Counted from the first letter of the stretch, positions 8,181-17,186 are shown. The stretch: 64,000 bases of DNA from Cognatundibacterium griseum (GCF_014284195.1 NZ_JACOGC010000003.1:281060-345059); one strand, 5' to 3'. Translations and numbers: made by a program. Notes: generated from the letters alone by a model not told the origin.

Positions 8181-9245
8181 TCAGAAATCCTTATACAAGC
8201 GACCCGGATTAAAAATCCCGGACGGATCAAATGCTGCTTTCAGGCGTTGGTGAATACCGGCAATCGCGGGCGCCAGCGGCGTAAAGACGCCAATGCTTTT
8301 ATCTCCGCCACGAAACAGCGTGGCATGGCCGCCGGCAACCTGTGCCGCAGCACGGATCGCGGCAGGACTCTCGTCTGTGAACAGCCAGCGCTGTGCGCCA
8401 CCCCATTCTGTGAGGGATTTGCCGCTCAGTGTCATTGGCGGTGCGGTCGAGGCAATGGATAGACGCCAGAGTCCGTGCGCATCGTCCTGACTGAAAAAAT
8501 CATGCGTCTGATCCTGCAATGCCCGCCAGCTAGCAGCGGCATCCTGCATCACTTCGCCCCCCAGCTTTTGTCTGGCAGCGCGGACCGCAGCTTCAGCCCC
8601 CGACAAGCGCAACATCAAGCGACCAACATGCCAGCAGCTGCCCGTGACCGGCAGCGCCTGTCCGGCCCATTCATTCATTTTTCTGATGGCATCGGCCTCA
8701 GACATCGCAAACAGCAATGTGGTTTCCGCAAATGGGCGCGGCAATACTTTGACAGACACATTCAACACCAGCCCCAGACTCCCCATGGAACCTGCCAGCA
8801 GCCGGGACACATCATAGCCCGCCACGTTTTTCATGACCTGTCCGCCAAACTCCAGTATCTGCCCTTTGCCGTCCATCAGCGTCACACCCAGCACGAAATC
8901 CCGCAACGCCCCCAGGTAAGGTCTGCGCGGCCCGGATAGTCCGGCAGCCAGCATTCCGCCCAGCGTGGCGTCCGACCCGAAATGCGGCGGATCAAATGCC
9001 AGCATCTGCTGATGTTCTGCCAGCACCGCTTCAATCTCGGCCAGGGGTGTTCCGCAACGTGCGGTCAGTACCAGCTCGGTTGGTTCATAGGCAATGATTC
9101 CACGATAAGCCCGGGTATCCAGCAATTCACCCTGTAGTGATTGCCCATACCATTGTTTGCTGCCGCTTCCCTGTATCTGCAACGGCGTTTTCCGCTCGCC
9201 AGCCTGCTGAATCCTGCTACGGAAATCATCGAGTATGCTTTTCAT
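8181..9245 (-). CDS. glcE: Glycolate oxidase FAD-binding subunit
   Basis: Second flavin-binding subunit of glycolate dehydrogenase (354 residues). It has the PCMH-type FAD domain in its N-terminal half: GCGTPLAEIEAVL, the DPPHFGSDATLGGMLAAGLSG stretch, and a GGQVMKNVAGYDVSRL segment typical of GlcE. The C-terminal half is the shorter variant that separates GlcE from GlcD. It sits between glcD and glcF on the same strand with short spacers, as in Escherichia coli glcDEF. Confidence 0.95.
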   Translation of the reverse strand: MKSILDDFRSRIQQAGERKTPLQIQGSGSKQWYGQSLQGELLDTRAYRGIIAYEPTELVLTARCGTPLAEIEAVLAEHQQMLAFDPPHFGSDATLGGMLAAGLSGPRRPYLGALRDFVLGVTLMDGKGQILEFGGQVMKNVAGYDVSRLLAGSMGSLGLVLNVSVKVLPRPFAETTLLFAMSEADAIRKMNEWAGQALPVTGSCWHVGRLMLRLSGAEAAVRAARQKLGGEVMQDAAASWRALQDQTHDFFSQDDAHGLWRLSIASTAPPMTLSGKSLTEWGGAQRWLFTDESPAAIRAAAQVAGGHATLFRGGDKSIGVFTPLAPAIAGIHQRLKAAFDPSGIFNPGRLYKDF

Positions 9246-9275
9246 GGTGATATCTGTCCCGCTATTTTTTATTTT

Positions 9276-10763
9276 TCAGAAACGTGGCAACTCAGGAAAT
9301 GCCAGCCGGCCTTTACTCACGTGCATACGTCCGTATTCAGCGCAACGATGCAGGGTTGGAATCGCCTTATCGGGATTAAGCAGCATGAATGGATCAAACG
9401 CTTTTTTGACGTCCCAGAAGGCATCCATTTCCTCGCGGGAAAATTGCACGCACATGGAATTAATCTTTTCAATACCCACGCCATGCTCTCCGGTAATCGT
9501 GCCGCCGACGGCAACACACAGCTCCAGGATTTCAGCCCCAAATGCCTCTGCCCGGTGAAATTCACCTTCCTGGTTGGCATCAAATAAAATCAGCGGATGC
9601 AGGTTGCCATCACCCGCATGAAATACATTGGCGCAGCGCAAACCGTACTTTTCTTCCATTTTGGTAATGCCGATAAGGACTTCCGCCAGCCGCTTGCGTG
9701 GAATCGTGCCGTCCATGCAGTAGTAATCCGGTGAAATCCGGCCGGCAGCTGGAAATGCATTTTTGCGCCCGGACCAGAAACGCAGACGTTCCGCCTCAGT
9801 CTGCGACACGGCAATGGCAGTCGCACCTGCCTGCTCCAGCACAGCACTCATACGTGCAATTTCTTCGGCCACTTCTTCTGCCGTGCCGTCGGACTCGCAG
9901 AGGAGAATCGCCTCGGCATCAACGTCGTACCCGGCATGAACAAAGGGTTCAACCATGCGGGAAGATGTCTTGTCCATCATTTCCAGACCAGCGGGAATGA
10001 TACCGGCAGCAATCACATTGGCAACGGCATTACCACCTTTCACCACATCATCAAAGGACGCCATAATGACACGGGCTGACTGCGGTTTAGGAATCAGCCT
10101 GACCGTCACTTCGGTCACCACACCCAGCATTCCTTCCGAACCGATCAGCACGGCCAGTAAATCCAGACCCGGTGCATCCAGCGCATCACCACCCAGCTCA
10201 ATCACCTCGCCGTCCATGGTGACCACCCGCGCACGCAACACATTGTGTACTGTCAGACCGTATTTGAGGCAATGCACGCCGCCCGAATTTTCAGCGACAT
10301 TACCGCCGATGGTACAGGCAATCTGGGATGACGGATCCGGCGCGTAGTACAGCCCCAACGCCGCAGCAGCGTCCGAAATAGCGAGATTGCGTACGCCAGG
10401 CTGCACAACTGCAGTCCGCGCATAGGCATCGACCCGGATAATTTTATTCAGCTTCGCCGTGGATAACACCAACCCGTCAGCAATCGGCATGGCGCCGCCT
10501 GACAGTCCCGTACCTGCGCCGCGCGGAACGATCGGTATCTGCAGACGCCGGCAAATCTCCATGACCGCGATTATTTGCGTTTCATTTTCCGGCAGGCAAA
10601 CCACCATCGGTAATTGCCGGTATGCCGCCAGCCCGTCGCATTCATAAGGCCGGGTGTCTTCTTCCTGCGCCAGAACGCAATGTGCCGGCATGACTTGCCG
10701 CAATGCTTCAGCCAGTGTGGTTTGCCTGCTCCGGTCGATCTGCACAGAATTACTTTGCTCCAT
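9276..10763 (-). CDS. glcD: Glycolate oxidase catalytic FAD-linked subunit
   Basis: FAD-linked D-2-hydroxyacid dehydrogenase (495 residues), catalytic subunit for glycolate oxidation. The FAD motif PRGAGTGLSGGA is intact, as are GGNVAENSGGVHCLKYG and the C-terminal HAGDGNLHP and GEHGVG segments of the FAD-oxidase C-terminal domain. It is the first gene of the glcD-glcE-glcF-lrgA-lrgB series. A purine-rich ribosome binding site (GAGGTGAGGG) lies just before the ATG. No glcC-type regulator or malate synthase gene is adjacent, unlike in E. coli. Confidence 0.96.
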   Translation of the reverse strand: MEQSNSVQIDRSRQTTLAEALRQVMPAHCVLAQEEDTRPYECDGLAAYRQLPMVVCLPENETQIIAVMEICRRLQIPIVPRGAGTGLSGGAMPIADGLVLSTAKLNKIIRVDAYARTAVVQPGVRNLAISDAAAALGLYYAPDPSSQIACTIGGNVAENSGGVHCLKYGLTVHNVLRARVVTMDGEVIELGGDALDAPGLDLLAVLIGSEGMLGVVTEVTVRLIPKPQSARVIMASFDDVVKGGNAVANVIAAGIIPAGLEMMDKTSSRMVEPFVHAGYDVDAEAILLCESDGTAEEVAEEIARMSAVLEQAGATAIAVSQTEAERLRFWSGRKNAFPAAGRISPDYYCMDGTIPRKRLAEVLIGITKMEEKYGLRCANVFHAGDGNLHPLILFDANQEGEFHRAEAFGAEILELCVAVGGTITGEHGVGIEKINSMCVQFSREEMDAFWDVKKAFDPFMLLNPDKAIPTLHRCAEYGRMHVSKGRLAFPELPRF

Positions 10764-10854
10764 ACCCTCACCTCATTATTTTTTTACCAGTGTAATCGGC
10801 TGCCAGCAATTATGGATGAATAGTTTGAAGATGATTCACTGAATAGTTTTCAGG

Positions 10855-10884
10855 AAAAAAAAAGGACGCCGCAGCGTCCTTTTG
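10855..10884 (-). terminator. Rho-independent terminator of erpA
   Basis: An 8-bp perfect stem (AAGGACGC/GCGTCCTT, arms 10862-10869 and 10874-10881) with a CGCA tetraloop is followed on the minus strand by a run of about nine U. It lies just after the erpA stop. Confidence 0.9.
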
Positions 10885-10899
10885 TTCTCATTCCGGCGA

Positions 10900-11250
10900 T
10901 TAAACCGAGAAAGATGAACCACAGCCACAAGTCGTGCTGGCATTCGGATTTTTAATCACGAACTGCGCGCCTTCCAGATCATCTTTGTAATCGATCTCGG
11001 CTCCTACCAGATACTGATAGCTCATGGAGTCAATCAGCAACTGCACGCCGTTCTTGGTCATCGTAGTATCGTCTTCATTGGTGATTTCATCAAAAGTGAA
11101 ACCATACTGGAAGCCGGAACATCCGCCGCCCTGCACGAAAACGCGCAGTTTCAGTTCAGGATTACCTTCTTCCTCAATCAGCTGCGCAACCTTTGCAGCA
11201 GCGCTGTCAGTAAAATTAATCGGTGCGGGCATTTCTGCAACGGCATTCAT
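10900..11250 (-). CDS. erpA: Iron-sulfur cluster insertion protein ErpA
   Basis: A-type carrier that hands 4Fe-4S clusters to target proteins. The 116-residue product has the three conserved cysteines: Cys44 in [10 protein letters not shown], and Cys108 and Cys110 in the C-terminal TCGCGSSF. The ATG at 11250 is chosen because AAGGAG lies six bases ahead of it. A longer frame starts at a TTG that places this ribosome binding site inside the coding region. It is monocistronic in appearance, with its own terminator. Substrates in this window could include GlcF. Confidence 0.96.
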   Translation of the reverse strand: MNAVAEMPAPINFTDSAAAKVAQLIEEEGNPELKLRVFVQGGGCSGFQYGFTFDEITNEDDTTMTKNGVQLLIDSMSYQYLVGAEIDYKDDLEGAQFVIKNPNASTTCGCGSSFSV

Positions 11251-11301
11251 TTTTTGCTCCTTCAATCGGTGATACCTGACATTATAGTCCTGTGCGCTGA
11301 A

Positions 11302-11694
11302 CTATGCATTGGATGCAGCGAGCTTCAGCACTGCATGCTCTTGTTCTGCATCATGTGTCAGCTTGCCGGAGACCAGCGCACCGCTCAGCATTTCCAGTGT
11401 TTTATAGTGCACATCGCCCGAAATTCTGGCCTTTGGTTGCAATTCGAGCAATTCCGTAGAGATGACGGGGCCGTGGATCACACCATTGACCACCACATGC
11501 GCAGCGCGCACCTCGCCATCAATAATTGCCTGTTCGGAAATGATGAGCATGCTGGATGACTCGGTATCGGCAATGACATTGCCACAGATATGTCCGTCAA
11601 TCCGGAGTCCGCCCTTGAAATGCAGATCACCTTCAATCTTGGTGGCAGAACCAATCAGGCTGTCTATCGTATTTTTCACTTTGCGGCTAAACAT
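11302..11694 (-). CDS. Bactofilin-family cytoskeletal protein
   Basis: A 130-residue bactofilin, a self-polymerising bacterial cytoskeletal protein with a right-handed beta-helix core. The central region shows the repeated hydrophobic/glycine pattern of DUF583 (IEGDLHFKGGLRIDGHICG, then alternating IIDGEVRAAHVVVNGVIHG). Start at 11694 (MFSRKVKN) is preceded by AGGAG seven bases away; the longer frame from 11790 runs into the neighbouring gene. Bactofilins scaffold wall-modifying or polar proteins; the partner here is unknown. It follows the DUF6776 gene by about 70 bp on the same strand. Confidence 0.9.
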   Translation of the reverse strand: MFSRKVKNTIDSLIGSATKIEGDLHFKGGLRIDGHICGNVIADTESSSMLIISEQAIIDGEVRAAHVVVNGVIHGPVISTELLELQPKARISGDVHYKTLEMLSGALVSGKLTHDAEQEHAVLKLAASNA

Positions 11695-11764
11695 GCGAAT
11701 CTCCTGTGCGGGACGTACATCAGATCCAGACGCTCCAGAAAATTGGGATAGGTTCTGATGCAGG

Positions 11765-12490
11765 TTATAAATTGACCGTTTGCTGGGCACGTATCTGGCC
11801 TTTATCCAGCACTTTTGCCAGAACAGACTTCACCGCCGTGCCATCCGGAAGGGTAATCAGGCCTTCCACCCTTTGATAATGCCTGAATGACAATTTCAAT
11901 TTTCCGGCATCCCCGGTTTTCGGATCGGGGAACAGCATCGTAACAGGTTTACCGGCTTGTACCAAGCCCAGAGAAAACTGGAGTTCGCCAGAAAAATCCT
12001 TACCGTTTTTCACCCCTTGCATGACGAGCGCACGGTAGCGGATCTGGGTTGGAGACACGACTTCGACCTTCAGATTTTGCAGGGCAACGCCATCCATCCC
12101 GGTTGCAGAAGGCATCAGCCCTTCAAAAAAAGCCAGGTCATCTTTCAGCTTCTGGTTTTCCGCAGTCAGAGTTTTCACCTGCTCGGTTAACTCTTTCTGC
12201 ATGGACCTGTCGATATTTATCTTGCTGTCAATCGTGTTTGCCTCCAGCCGGAGCTGATCGCGCTCGGCAGTCAGCAGCTCAAGCTTCTGGCGCAAGGACT
12301 GCACCTGATCCTGATTGAATTGCGGGCCAAATGCAAAATTCCGCCCCAGATCATAAGTCCACCATGCCACAGCGCCGATCAGCGCAATCAGCAGCAAAGA
12401 CATGGCAAGCTTCATCGGCCAGGGCTGCTGATGCGTAATGGTCATTTTCGACACCAGGTGACGCCGCTGCCAGGTTTGTCTTTTTGCCAT
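11765..12490 (-). CDS. DUF6776-type membrane-anchored coiled-coil protein
   Basis: The 241-residue protein has a basic N-terminus, one transmembrane helix at about residues 29-48 (LAMSLLLIALIGAVAWWTYDL), and a heptad-rich coiled coil at about 60-120 (leucine, glutamate and lysine repeats). A C-terminal domain predicted to be beta-rich follows, probably periplasmic. It matches what I know as DUF6776, found beside bactofilin and argC in Burkholderiales. Single-pass topology plus a downstream bactofilin suggests an envelope scaffold, but the function is not known. It lies 6 bp after argC. Confidence 0.75.
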   Translation of the reverse strand: MAKRQTWQRRHLVSKMTITHQQPWPMKLAMSLLLIALIGAVAWWTYDLGRNFAFGPQFNQDQVQSLRQKLELLTAERDQLRLEANTIDSKINIDRSMQKELTEQVKTLTAENQKLKDDLAFFEGLMPSATGMDGVALQNLKVEVVSPTQIRYRALVMQGVKNGKDFSGELQFSLGLVQAGKPVTMLFPDPKTGDAGKLKLSFRHYQRVEGLITLPDGTAVKSVLAKVLDKGQIRAQQTVNL

Positions 12491-12496
12491 ACCGAA

Positions 12497-13534
12497 TCAG
12501 GGGAGGACGGGTACGTGCATCAAGCCGGTCGTTTCCGGCAGGCCAAACATCAGATTCATACACTGCACAGCCTGTCCTGATGCGCCTTTCACCAGATTAT
12601 CCTGCACCACCAGCACGATCACGGTATTACCGTTATTTGGACGGTGCAGGGCAATACGCAGCATATTTGAACCACGGGTCGAGCGCGTTTCAGGGTGACT
12701 GCCAAATGGCATGACGTCAACGAATGGTTCATTCCGGTAAGCCTGCTCAAACAATGCCTGCAGTTGCTCATTGCTGACATCCGCCGTCAGGCGGGCATAC
12801 AGCGTGGAATGCATACCACGGATCATCGGAACCAGATGCGGCGTGAACAACAAGCCGACAGGCTGATCGCTCATCCGCTGCAACTGTTCAATGGTTTCCG
12901 GTGTATGACGATGCCCGGAAACACCATAGGCTTTGAAAGAATCACTGGTTTCCGAGAACAAAATACCGATTTCTGCCTTGCGTCCGGCTCCGGAGACACC
13001 TGATTTGCAATCCGCAATCAGGCTACCGGCATCAATCACTTTCGCCTGAAGCAAAGGTGCGAATCCCAATTGCATGGTCGTCGGATAACATCCCGGATTG
13101 CCAATCACACGGGCAGACCGGATAGCGTCGCGGTTGAGCTCAGGCAAACCATACACCGCTTCTGCCAGTACATCTTTACAAGTATGCGGAATACCGTACC
13201 ACTTCTCAAACTGGGCGACATCCTTCATGCGGAAGTCTGCCGCCAGATCAATGACCTTCACTCCGGCAGCGAGCAATTCCTGCGCCTGCGCCATCGCCAC
13301 GCCATGCGGCGTTGCAAAAAACACGACATCACACTGCGTCAGATTTGCTTTATCCGGCGAAGAAAACGCGATCTGCACGCGTCCGCGCAAAGATGGGTAC
13401 ATGTCCGCAACCGGCAAACCATCTTCTTTGCGGGATGTAATCGCCGTTAATTGCGCATCGGGATGGGTCGCCAGAATACGCAACAGCTCCACGCCTGTAT
13501 AACCTGTGCCGCCAACAATGCCAACTTTAATCAT
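12497..13534 (-). CDS. argC: N-acetyl-gamma-glutamyl-phosphate reductase
   Basis: NADPH-dependent enzyme of arginine synthesis that reduces N-acetylglutamyl phosphate to the semialdehyde (345 residues, type 1 length). The NADP Rossmann start [16 protein letters not shown] and the catalytic cysteine motif IGNPGCYPT are intact. Downstream histidine motif [10 protein letters not shown] is also present. It sits downstream of the rplM-rpsI operon but a terminator separates them, so it probably has its own promoter in the 140-bp gap. Confidence 0.96.
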   Translation of the reverse strand: MIKVGIVGGTGYTGVELLRILATHPDAQLTAITSRKEDGLPVADMYPSLRGRVQIAFSSPDKANLTQCDVVFFATPHGVAMAQAQELLAAGVKVIDLAADFRMKDVAQFEKWYGIPHTCKDVLAEAVYGLPELNRDAIRSARVIGNPGCYPTTMQLGFAPLLQAKVIDAGSLIADCKSGVSGAGRKAEIGILFSETSDSFKAYGVSGHRHTPETIEQLQRMSDQPVGLLFTPHLVPMIRGMHSTLYARLTADVSNEQLQALFEQAYRNEPFVDVMPFGSHPETRSTRGSNMLRIALHRPNNGNTVIVLVVQDNLVKGASGQAVQCMNLMFGLPETTGLMHVPVLP

Positions 13535-13626
13535 TTACTTTCCTTGCAAGAAATTTTTACGCTATTCTAACAGCAGACTTCTTCAACTGAACGATTCAGA
13601 TAAAACTCGTTACACGGTAGCAGGAA

Positions 13627-13660
13627 AGAAAAAAGCCGCCTGAACAGGCGGCTTTTTTGC
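13627..13660 (-). terminator. Rho-independent terminator of rplM-rpsI
   Basis: Perfect stem GCCGCCT/AGGCGGC (13635-13641 and 13646-13652) with a four-base loop; the A/T flanks extend it and give U-runs in both directions. It lies about 20 bp after the rpsI stop and isolates the ribosomal operon from argC. Confidence 0.93.
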
Positions 13661-13675
13661 TCCAGCAATAAAATA

Positions 13676-14068
13676 TTAACGCTTGGAGAATTGCTTTGCG
13701 CGACGTGCTTTACGCAGACCCACTTTTTTACGTTCAACTTCACGTGCATCACGAGTAACGAAGCCAGCTTTGGACAATTCAGATTTCAAAGTTGCATCGT
13801 AGTCGATCAGGGCGCGAGTGATACCGTGACGAACTGCACCGGATTGGCCGGATTCGCCGCCGCCGTGAACGTTCACCATAATGTCGAATGTTTCGAGATT
13901 ATTAGTCAGTTCCAGAGGTTGACGGATCACCATCAGGCCAGTTTCACGAGAAAAATATTCGCTTGCTGGTTTGCCGTTGACAACGATCTTGCCGCTGCCA
14001 GCTTTCAGGAATACACGAGCAACTGCGCTCTTGCGACGGCCAGTACCGTAGTTGTAATTACCGATCAT
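13676..14068 (-). CDS. rpsI: 30S ribosomal protein S9
   Basis: Small-subunit protein S9/uS9 (130 residues). It begins with the [13 protein letters not shown] motif and ends in the conserved basic tail [12 protein letters not shown], whose last residues reach the P-site tRNA. It lies 9 bp after rplM in the usual L13-S9 pair, transcribed from the promoter upstream of rplM. Confidence 0.98.
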   Translation of the reverse strand: MIGNYNYGTGRRKSAVARVFLKAGSGKIVVNGKPASEYFSRETGLMVIRQPLELTNNLETFDIMVNVHGGGESGQSGAVRHGITRALIDYDATLKSELSKAGFVTRDAREVERKKVGLRKARRAKQFSKR

Positions 14069-14077
14069 GGCTAATCC

Positions 14078-14506
14078 TTAGATGTCGAGTACTTGTGGTT
14101 GCTGTGCAGAATGCGGATGCGTTGCATCAGCATATACTTTCAGCTTCTTGATCATTGCGTAGCCGAGTGGGCCTTTTGGCAACATACCTTTTACCGCTTT
14201 TTCCAGCGCACGGCCTGGGAAACGCTCTTGCATTTTCTGGAAATTGGTTTCATAGATACCGCCTGGGTAACCAGTGTGACGGTAGTATGTTTTGTTCAGG
14301 GACTTGGTGCCAGTCACGCGCAGTTTGCCTGCGTTGACGACGATAATGAAATCGCCTGTGTCTACGTGCGGTGTGAATTCTGGTTTATGCTTGCCGCGTA
14401 AACGGAGTGCCACTTCGCTGGCAACACGTCCGAGTACTTTATCTGTCGCGTCAATCACGAACCAGTCGCGCTGAACCTCATGGCCCTTAGCGGAAAAGGT
14501 TTTCAT
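14078..14506 (-). CDS. rplM: 50S ribosomal protein L13
   Basis: Large-subunit protein L13/uL13 (142 residues). Conserved blocks include [19 protein letters not shown], the GDFIIVVNA segment and the YRHTGYPGG motif. It is the first gene of the rplM-rpsI operon. A leader of roughly 100 nt separates it from the promoter at about 14612-14641; in E. coli, L13 represses its own translation through its leader, but I see no structure here that would prove the same. Confidence 0.98.
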   Translation of the reverse strand: MKTFSAKGHEVQRDWFVIDATDKVLGRVASEVALRLRGKHKPEFTPHVDTGDFIIVVNAGKLRVTGTKSLNKTYYRHTGYPGGIYETNFQKMQERFPGRALEKAVKGMLPKGPLGYAMIKKLKVYADATHPHSAQQPQVLDI

Positions 14507-14611
14507 GTTGAATCCTAAAAAGTTAAATACGCCCTTGGTTACGGTGGTTCTGCCAGTATTTCAGCAGACTCTCCCTTTTCATATCTCGTTCGGGCAAATC
14601 GAGAATCGAAA

Positions 14612-14641
14612 ATTATAAAGCCTTTCAAAGACTTAAGGCAA
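14612..14641 (-). promoter_or_regulatory. Sigma-70 promoter of rplM-rpsI
   Basis: On the minus strand a consensus -10 TATAAT (14612-14617) lies 18 bp downstream of TTGCCT (14636-14641). Transcription would begin near 14605, giving a leader of about 100 nt before rplM. This matches expectation for a highly expressed ribosomal operon. Confidence 0.75.
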
Positions 14642-14679
14642 GAAATGTTTAAAAATTAGGCAGTTTTTTTGTTTAAGGC

Positions 14680-14710
14680 AAAAAAATACCCGAAGACCAG
14701 GCTTCGGGCT
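14680..14710 (-). terminator. Rho-independent terminator of the candidate small RNA
   Basis: Minus-strand stem CCCGAAG/CTTCGGG (arms 14702-14708 and 14689-14695) with a six-base loop, followed by UAUUUUUUU. No annotated gene on the minus strand ends here, which points to a short non-coding transcript. Confidence 0.85.
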
Positions 14711-14791
14711 GAATCCACCAAAGGAGGAGGTGGAGGAGACAATTGCGTGGTAGTCAACAGTAATCTGGAAGAAAACAATTAACTAACCGAT
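14680..14791 (-). ncRNA. Candidate anti-Shine-Dalgarno small RNA (about 110 nt)
   Basis: A strong promoter (14798-14826) and an intrinsic terminator (14680-14710) on the same strand bracket about 110 bases with no convincing open frame. The transcript carries a hairpin, UCCACC/GGUGGA (minus strand, 14729-14734 with 14714-14719), whose nine-base loop reads UCCUCCUUU, and a second UCUCCUCC just upstream. Together the stretch ACCUCCUCCUUU closely copies the 3' end of 16S rRNA, the anti-Shine-Dalgarno tail. Such an RNA could pair with ribosome binding sites of mRNAs. From memory, a toxic betaproteobacterial small RNA class (Btsr1) has anti-Shine-Dalgarno character; membership is unproven. Confidence 0.7.
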
Positions 14792-14797
14792 GGGTCA

Positions 14798-14826
14798 ATA
14801 ATAGGATAGGAAATTGTGCAGTGCAA
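14798..14826 (-). promoter_or_regulatory. Near-consensus sigma-70 promoter of the small RNA
   Basis: Minus strand -35 TTGCAC (14821-14826), 17-bp spacer, -10 TATTAT (14798-14803). Optimal spacing and good hexamers predict a start at an A near 14791, and the small RNA terminator is about 110 bases on. Confidence 0.75.
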
Positions 14827-14919
14827 GATAATTCGATCACATTCACAGGAGGACTCCCTCTAATTTCAGATACAGTAAAATCCAGTCCTGATATCAATTA
14901 ACGTCGAAATGAGGATCAC
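14827..14919 (+). other. Upstream region of the OsmC-like gene
   Basis: The 93 bp between the small RNA promoter and the OsmC-family ATG must hold the OsmC promoter, since the two transcripts diverge. GAGGA before the ATG is a clear ribosome binding site. No convincing -35/-10 pair was found by eye. Confidence 0.4.
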
Positions 14920-15375
14920 ATGGAAGCAACTGTACGCTGGACAGGTTTATCGGGCATGTCATTTCTGGCCGAAACCGGTTCCGGTCATGCTGTACTGATG
15001 GACGGCGCACCCGACGGGGGTGGCCGCAATCTGGCGCCACGGCCAATGGAAATGGTCTTACTGGGAACGGGCGGCTGCACTGCGTATGATGTGGTACTGA
15101 TCCTGCGCAAAAGCAAACAGGATGTCCGCGGCTGCGATGTTCGCCTGCAGGCAGAAAGGGCCGAGGCGGAACCCAAGGTATTCACACAGATACATTTTCA
15201 TTTCACTGTCCGTGGGCGCAATCTGAAACCTAATCTGGTTGAACGGGCAATCAAGCTATCGCATGAGAAATATTGCTCTGCGTCCATCATGCTCGAAAAA
15301 ACCGCCACGATCACACATAGCTACGAGATTATTGATGACCTGAGCCTGCCATCCGAGCACGAAGCAGCAGAATAA
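14920..15375 (+). CDS. OsmC-family protein (YhfA-like)
   Basis: A 151-residue OsmC/Ohr-superfamily protein, cytosolic and normally dimeric. The two cysteines expected for the peroxidase pair are present: Cys53 in GTGGCTAYDV and Cys119 in HEKYCSAS, which fits the YhfA-like OsmC branch. Family members reduce organic peroxides, but YhfA-type members have no settled substrate. The gene stands alone, divergent from the small RNA and convergent with the next membrane protein gene. Confidence 0.88.
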   Translation: MEATVRWTGLSGMSFLAETGSGHAVLMDGAPDGGGRNLAPRPMEMVLLGTGGCTAYDVVLILRKSKQDVRGCDVRLQAERAEAEPKVFTQIHFHFTVRGRNLKPNLVERAIKLSHEKYCSASIMLEKTATITHSYEIIDDLSLPSEHEAAE

Positions 15376-15406
15376 GCGAAGCAACTCACGACAGCAGGTC
15401 AGAAGC

Positions 15407-15436
15407 GGAGCAGTGATTGCCAAAGATCACTGCTCC
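15407..15436. terminator. Hairpin between convergent genes
   Basis: An 11-bp perfect stem (GGAGCAGTGAT/ATCACTGCTCC) with an eight-base loop lies between two converging genes. No U-run follows on either strand, so it may be a weak or RNA-stabilising hairpin rather than a classical terminator. Confidence 0.55.
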
Positions 15437-15459
15437 GGTATAAGCATTGACGCAACCTT

Positions 15460-16224
15460 CTATAATGAGTCCGGCTTGCCGAAAATGTCTCTGAAACTGG
15501 GATAAAACGAGCAGTACCGGATCGTGGTCAATAGTGCAAGCACCGGCATCATGAGCAGGATCACAAAAACCGTATTATCAGTCATCGCGATGAGTATTTC
15601 CACCAGCATGGCTGGCAGTAAGCCGGAAATGACGAACCAGGCGGCGGCATAGACCAGGAATGCGCGCCCTGCACGCTTAACCGAAAAAAAGCTGTAAAAC
15701 AATGCTTTTCCAACAGACATGCGATGCCACATGATCAATGGTCCCGCAAACCAGAACGCCATCAGCGCCGGAAGAAAACTGAGAGCAGCAACCAGCATGC
15801 CGAGCAACAAACGTCCTTGCGGGACATCTTTGGGGTCAAGCGGCTTCTGACTCGATATGAGCTGATATAAGGCACCGTCATCAACCAGTTGGGAAATCAG
15901 GGTTGCCAGAGAGATCGCCAGTAAATACAGGCATCCCAGCCCTAATAAGCGCGGTAGCGCAGGTGACCGGAATCCCGCCAGCAACACGCCAGGATGAACC
16001 TTTACGCCCTGCTCAATCAAAAAACTGGCATGCATGAAGCTCATTGCAAATACGGGAATCAGCAATAGCGGCATAAAATGCCCCAGCAAGGGCAGCAGGC
16101 TGATTGCCATGTTGAGGAACATGTAGGCAAAAAACAGCGTCAGCATTTCCGCAGGCTGGCGGCGAAACAACTGAAACCCTTGTTTTACCCAGGACCATCC
16201 GGCGGATGGATGAATCTGACTCAT
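15460..16224 (-). CDS. BPSS1780-type integral membrane protein
   Basis: A 254-residue inner-membrane protein with about six hydrophobic segments. A short N-terminal cytoplasmic part ([19 protein letters not shown]) begins it, and it ends [14 protein letters not shown] recognise the pattern as the BPSS1780 family common in Burkholderiales; its role is unknown. The ATG at 16224 forms an ATGA overlap with the thrB stop, so it is translationally coupled to homoserine kinase. A longer frame uses a TTG three codons upstream. Confidence 0.75.
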   Translation of the reverse strand: MSQIHPSAGWSWVKQGFQLFRRQPAEMLTLFFAYMFLNMAISLLPLLGHFMPLLLIPVFAMSFMHASFLIEQGVKVHPGVLLAGFRSPALPRLLGLGCLYLLAISLATLISQLVDDGALYQLISSQKPLDPKDVPQGRLLLGMLVAALSFLPALMAFWFAGPLIMWHRMSVGKALFYSFFSVKRAGRAFLVYAAAWFVISGLLPAMLVEILIAMTDNTVFVILLMMPVLALLTTIRYCSFYPSFRDIFGKPDSL

Positions 16225-17186
16225 ACGTCGCAAGTCAAAGGAGGCACCGGGAATGATTCCCGTAAACGCAAAATCCGCTCAAAATGAGCAGGATCATGCG
16301 GCGTCAGCATTTCCGCATCCCGGGGCTGATAATAATCATACAGACGAGACAGCCAGAAGCGCAGTGCGGCAGCCCGCAGCATCGGTTTCCATGCCACCGA
16401 TTCGTCATCGGTAAAAGGCCTGACTTCGTGATAGGCCTTCAGCAGCGCACGAACCCGCTCAACATCCAGCTCGCCAGTGGCAACATCAATACACCAGTCA
16501 TTCACGGTCACCGCCACATCAAAAATCCAGGTGTCGCAACCCGCAAAATAAAAATCGAAAAATCCGGTCAGGCGATCACCCTCAAACATGACGTTATTCC
16601 GGAACAGATCCGCATGGATCGGGCCTCTCGGTAATGCACGGTAAATCGCGGTACTGTCAAAAGCATCCTGAAAATGCACTTCGGCACACAACAGATGTTT
16701 CAGTTCATCGGACAAAAATGGCATGACCTTCGGTGTCGTTTCATGCCACCAGTCAAGAGAACGCAGATTGGCCTGATACATCGGAAAATCCTGTCCGGCC
16801 AGATGCATTTTAGCGAGCATGGCACCAACCTCAGCGCAGTGCAAAGGTGCCGGTGCCATTTGCGAACATCCTTCCAGTTTGCTGACGATCGCCGCTGGCT
16901 TCCCATGCAAAGACACCACCAGCTCGCCATGAGCATTCGGCACCGGAGCCGGCACCAGTATGCCGCGGTCAGCCAGGTGACGCATTAATTTGAGATAAAA
17001 CGGCAGTTGTTCAAAATTCAGATTTTCAAATATGGTGAGCACATACTCACCAGACTCGGTGGTCAGAAAAAAATTACTGTTCTCAATTCCTGAAGTAATG
17101 CCTTTAATTGCCAGTGCCTTCCCAAGTGGAAACTGCTCCATCCAGGAACTGAGGTCATCCAGTGTAACCGAGGTAAAAACTGCCAT
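16221..17186 (-). CDS. thrB: Homoserine kinase, APH-fold type
   Basis: Threonine-pathway enzyme that phosphorylates homoserine (321 residues). It belongs to the aminoglycoside-phosphotransferase-like ThrB class, not the GHMP class. Features are [12 protein letters not shown] at the start, [13 protein letters not shown], the catalytic loop [14 protein letters not shown] and the metal-binding [13 protein letters not shown]. It overlaps the next gene by 4 bp and follows the DUF2782 gene by 21 bp, so three genes on this strand are probably co-transcribed. Confidence 0.95.
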   Translation of the reverse strand: MAVFTSVTLDDLSSWMEQFPLGKALAIKGITSGIENSNFFLTTESGEYVLTIFENLNFEQLPFYLKLMRHLADRGILVPAPVPNAHGELVVSLHGKPAAIVSKLEGCSQMAPAPLHCAEVGAMLAKMHLAGQDFPMYQANLRSLDWWHETTPKVMPFLSDELKHLLCAEVHFQDAFDSTAIYRALPRGPIHADLFRNNVMFEGDRLTGFFDFYFAGCDTWIFDVAVTVNDWCIDVATGELDVERVRALLKAYHEVRPFTDDESVAWKPMLRAAALRFWLSRLYDYYQPRDAEMLTPHDPAHFERILRLRESFPVPPLTCDV

